Assembly (NCBI RefSeq): GCF_000568815.1
Contig: NZ_CP007201.1
Span: 2,055,654 to 2,119,653, forward strand
DNA from: Sulfurospirillum multivorans DSM 12446
Lineage (GTDB): Bacteria > Campylobacterota > Campylobacteria > Campylobacterales > Sulfurospirillaceae
Direction: 5' to 3'
DNA length: 64,000 nucleotides
The translations under genes and the position numbers were made by a program. The notes beneath the pieces are model-generated. The model did not search any database. It worked only from the letters and a program-made list of their open reading frames with translations, and was not told the DNA's origin. Of this stretch, positions 62,343 through 64,000 are shown in pieces. Position 1 is the first letter of the stretch. Every line of letters starts with the position of its first letter.

Positions 62343-64000
62343 ATGGCTTCAAAAGAACTCTATACCGCATTAGAAGAACTTTTTGCAGAAAATGAAAAAG
62401 CATACGTCACTTACGAAAATGTCATGGATCTTTTTGTAAAGCCACCTACCCCTGCAAACGTTAAAAAACTGATGAGCCTTTTAGAAAAATACAAAGTTAC
62501 CCTTATCTCTTCAGCTGAAATTGCCAAAATGCGCAACAAAGAAGAGGCACGAAGACGCGAAGAAGAGCGCCAAAAAATCAAAGATGATGCCCTTGAAGAA
62601 GAGTTTGATCTTGCGAGCGAAAAAGAGCTGTTAGAGTGGTCACGCAGCGATAGTCCTGTGCGAATGTATCTTCGTGAAATGGGACAAATCTCACTTTTAA
62701 CGAAAGATGAAGAGATCGACATCAGCAAAAAAATTGAATTTGGTGAAGACATCATCATCGATGCGTTCTGCTCTGTTCCGTATCTTATCGACTTTATTCT
62801 AGACTATAAAGAAGCGCTGATCAACCGTGAGCGTCGTGTTAAAGAGCTTTTCAAAACCTTTGAAGATGACAGCGACGATGGCGATGATGATGAAGAGTTT
62901 GATGAAGAAGAAGGCGAAGAAGGGGAAGAGAAAAAAACCTTCTCGAAAAAAGACAACACGAGAACTGAAAAAGTCATCGAAAGCTTTAAGTCCCTTGAAA
63001 AAGCGAAAAAAGATTGGCTTAAGAGTCTTACCAGACCACCTGAAGAGAACTTGGATGATGCTGAAGAGATGATGAACTACGATCTAGGCCTTGCGTACAA
63101 AAAGAAATTGCTTAAAGACGCATTGATGGATCTTGGACCTACCAGTAAGTTAATTAACGAGCTTGTAAAATCTATGGAAACAGCGCTTAAAAGTGACTTT
63201 GAATTTGACAAGGAGCTTAAACGTTTAGAGTACCGTTTGCCCCTTTTCAACGATACCCTCAGAGAAAATCACGTTAAACTTTTAACCAACATCGTTGATC
63301 TCACCAAAGAAGACATCACGACGATGGTTCCCGAAGCGACGATGGTTTCGACCTACATGGAGATCAAAAAGCTTTTCCAAACTAAGGAAGCCAGCAAACA
63401 AGGCTTTGATCTTGATCCTGAGAAACTCAAAGAGGTTCTTGAGCAGATCAAGCGCGGTAAAAAAATTGCCGACGAGTCTAAAACGCGTATGGCAAAAAGT
63501 AACCTTCGTCTGGTGGTTTCCATCGCAAAACGTTACACCAACAGGGGTTTACCATTCTTAGACTTGATTCAAGAAGGTAACATCGGTTTGATGAAAGCGG
63601 TCGATAAATTTGAGTACAAAAAAGGGTACAAATTCTCAACCTACGCGACATGGTGGATCAGACAAGCCATTTCACGTGCCATTGCCGATCAAGCGCGTAC
63701 GATTCGTATTCCGATCCACATGATCGAGACGATTAATCGTATCAACAAGATCATTCGTAAACACCTTCAAGAAGAAGGCAAAGAGCCTGACATCGAAACC
63801 ATTGCATTGGAAGTGGGTCTGAGTGCCGATAAAGTTAAAAACGTTATAAAAATCACCAAAGAGCCTATTTCGTTGGAAGCGCCTATTGGTAACGAAGACG
63901 ATGGTAAATTTGGCGATTTCGTTGAAGATAAAAGCTCCATCGCCCCAATCGACCACATCTTGAAATCAGATCTTAAAGATCAAATCGATGAAGTGCTCGA
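62343..64000 (+). CDS. rpoD: RNA polymerase sigma factor RpoD (partial)
   Basis: 552 codons visible; the C-terminus is beyond the right edge. Region 1.1 at the N-terminus, then [24 protein letters not shown] (region 1.2), a strongly acidic low-complexity insert (about residues 178-200), region 2 with [58 protein letters not shown], and region 3 [11 protein letters not shown]. This is the housekeeping sigma factor. AGGAGAG precedes the ATG. Confidence 0.96.
   Translation, partial: MASKELYTALEELFAENEKAYVTYENVMDLFVKPPTPANVKKLMSLLEKYKVTLISSAEIAKMRNKEEARRREEERQKIKDDALEEEFDLASEKELLEWSRSDSPVRMYLREMGQISLLTKDEEIDISKKIEFGEDIIIDAFCSVPYLIDFILDYKEALINRERRVKELFKTFEDDSDDGDDDEEFDEEEGEEGEEKKTFSKKDNTRTEKVIESFKSLEKAKKDWLKSLTRPPEENLDDAEEMMNYDLGLAYKKKLLKDALMDLGPTSKLINELVKSMETALKSDFEFDKELKRLEYRLPLFNDTLRENHVKLLTNIVDLTKEDITTMVPEATMVSTYMEIKKLFQTKEASKQGFDLDPEKLKEVLEQIKRGKKIADESKTRMAKSNLRLVVSIAKRYTNRGLPFLDLIQEGNIGLMKAVDKFEYKKGYKFSTYATWWIRQAISRAIADQARTIRIPIHMIETINRINKIIRKHLQEEGKEPDIETIALEVGLSADKVKNVIKITKEPISLEAPIGNEDDGKFGDFVEDKSSIAPIDHILKSDLKDQIDEVL

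Overview
The window reads as chromosomal DNA of a Campylobacterota (Epsilonproteobacteria) bacterium, most likely a Sulfurospirillum. The evidence is: the gene string leuD-leuB-TPR protein-CiaD-like protein-cca-purU (part of which is also found in Campylobacter), glyS as a separate beta-subunit gene, NrfH/NrfA nitrite ammonification, many chemoreceptors and c-di-GMP enzymes, a sigma-54-type promoter in front of flagellar rod genes, and rpoD of the epsilon type. The genus is inferred from gene content, not from a search. No rRNA, tRNA, CRISPR array, transposase or phage gene was seen.

Layout: 1-8.7 kb holds an HD-GYP protein with a haem-binding sensor (cut by the left edge), glyS, a small membrane protein, an exo/endonuclease-family protein, beta-carbonic anhydrase, ppnP and a CHASE-PAS-GGDEF-EAL protein. 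8.8-15.3 kb is a long leftward run: HI0933-type flavoprotein, SIMPL protein, trmL, purU, cca, CiaD-like, TPR, leuB, leuD. 15.5-26.7 kb has an ABC ATPase, an RND efflux pump without partners, LysE exporters, an ArsR repressor coupled to exonuclease III, a lone PAS protein, a chemoreceptor, nudC and msrPQ. 26.7-31.8 kb is an AT-richer block: nrfHA followed by a two-component system whose sensor gene carries an in-frame stop. 31.9-36.7 kb has argO-like, two tandem near-identical chemoreceptors and a DUF2179 protein. 36.8-47.4 kb has two modules pairing PhnD-like periplasmic binding proteins with membrane diguanylate cyclases, around ywbE, recQ, a thioesterase, an unknown protein and a DEAD-box helicase. 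47.4-51.6 kb is a leftward six-gene operon: SHP-like cytochrome (DUF1924), dihaem DHC, a cytochrome b fused to a second DHC domain, a Spy/CpxP-like protein, response regulator and histidine kinase. 51.7-58.3 kb is the 2-methylcitrate (propionate) pathway prpE-B-C-D with a divergent unrecognised HTH regulator. 58.5-64 kb has a lipoprotein, phnA/yjdM, azlCD, a small membrane protein, flgG, flgF and rpoD (cut by the right edge).

Two sequence-level systems stand out beyond the genes. First, the palindrome TTTACATGTAAA (core TTACATGTAA) occurs about 30 times in 64 kb, where well under one copy is expected by chance. It lies inside genes (mostly read as LHV or TCK), at gene ends, and directly against several Shine-Dalgarno sites. 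Second, a conserved, apparently structured intergenic element of about 85-130 bp occurs three times, each time in the same orientation relative to the flanking genes and upstream of a gene. Neither is explained by the annotated features. No stretch above 300 bp lacks a gene; the largest gaps (26700-26970, 34158-34402, 58258-58497) hold promoters, hairpins and these repeats.
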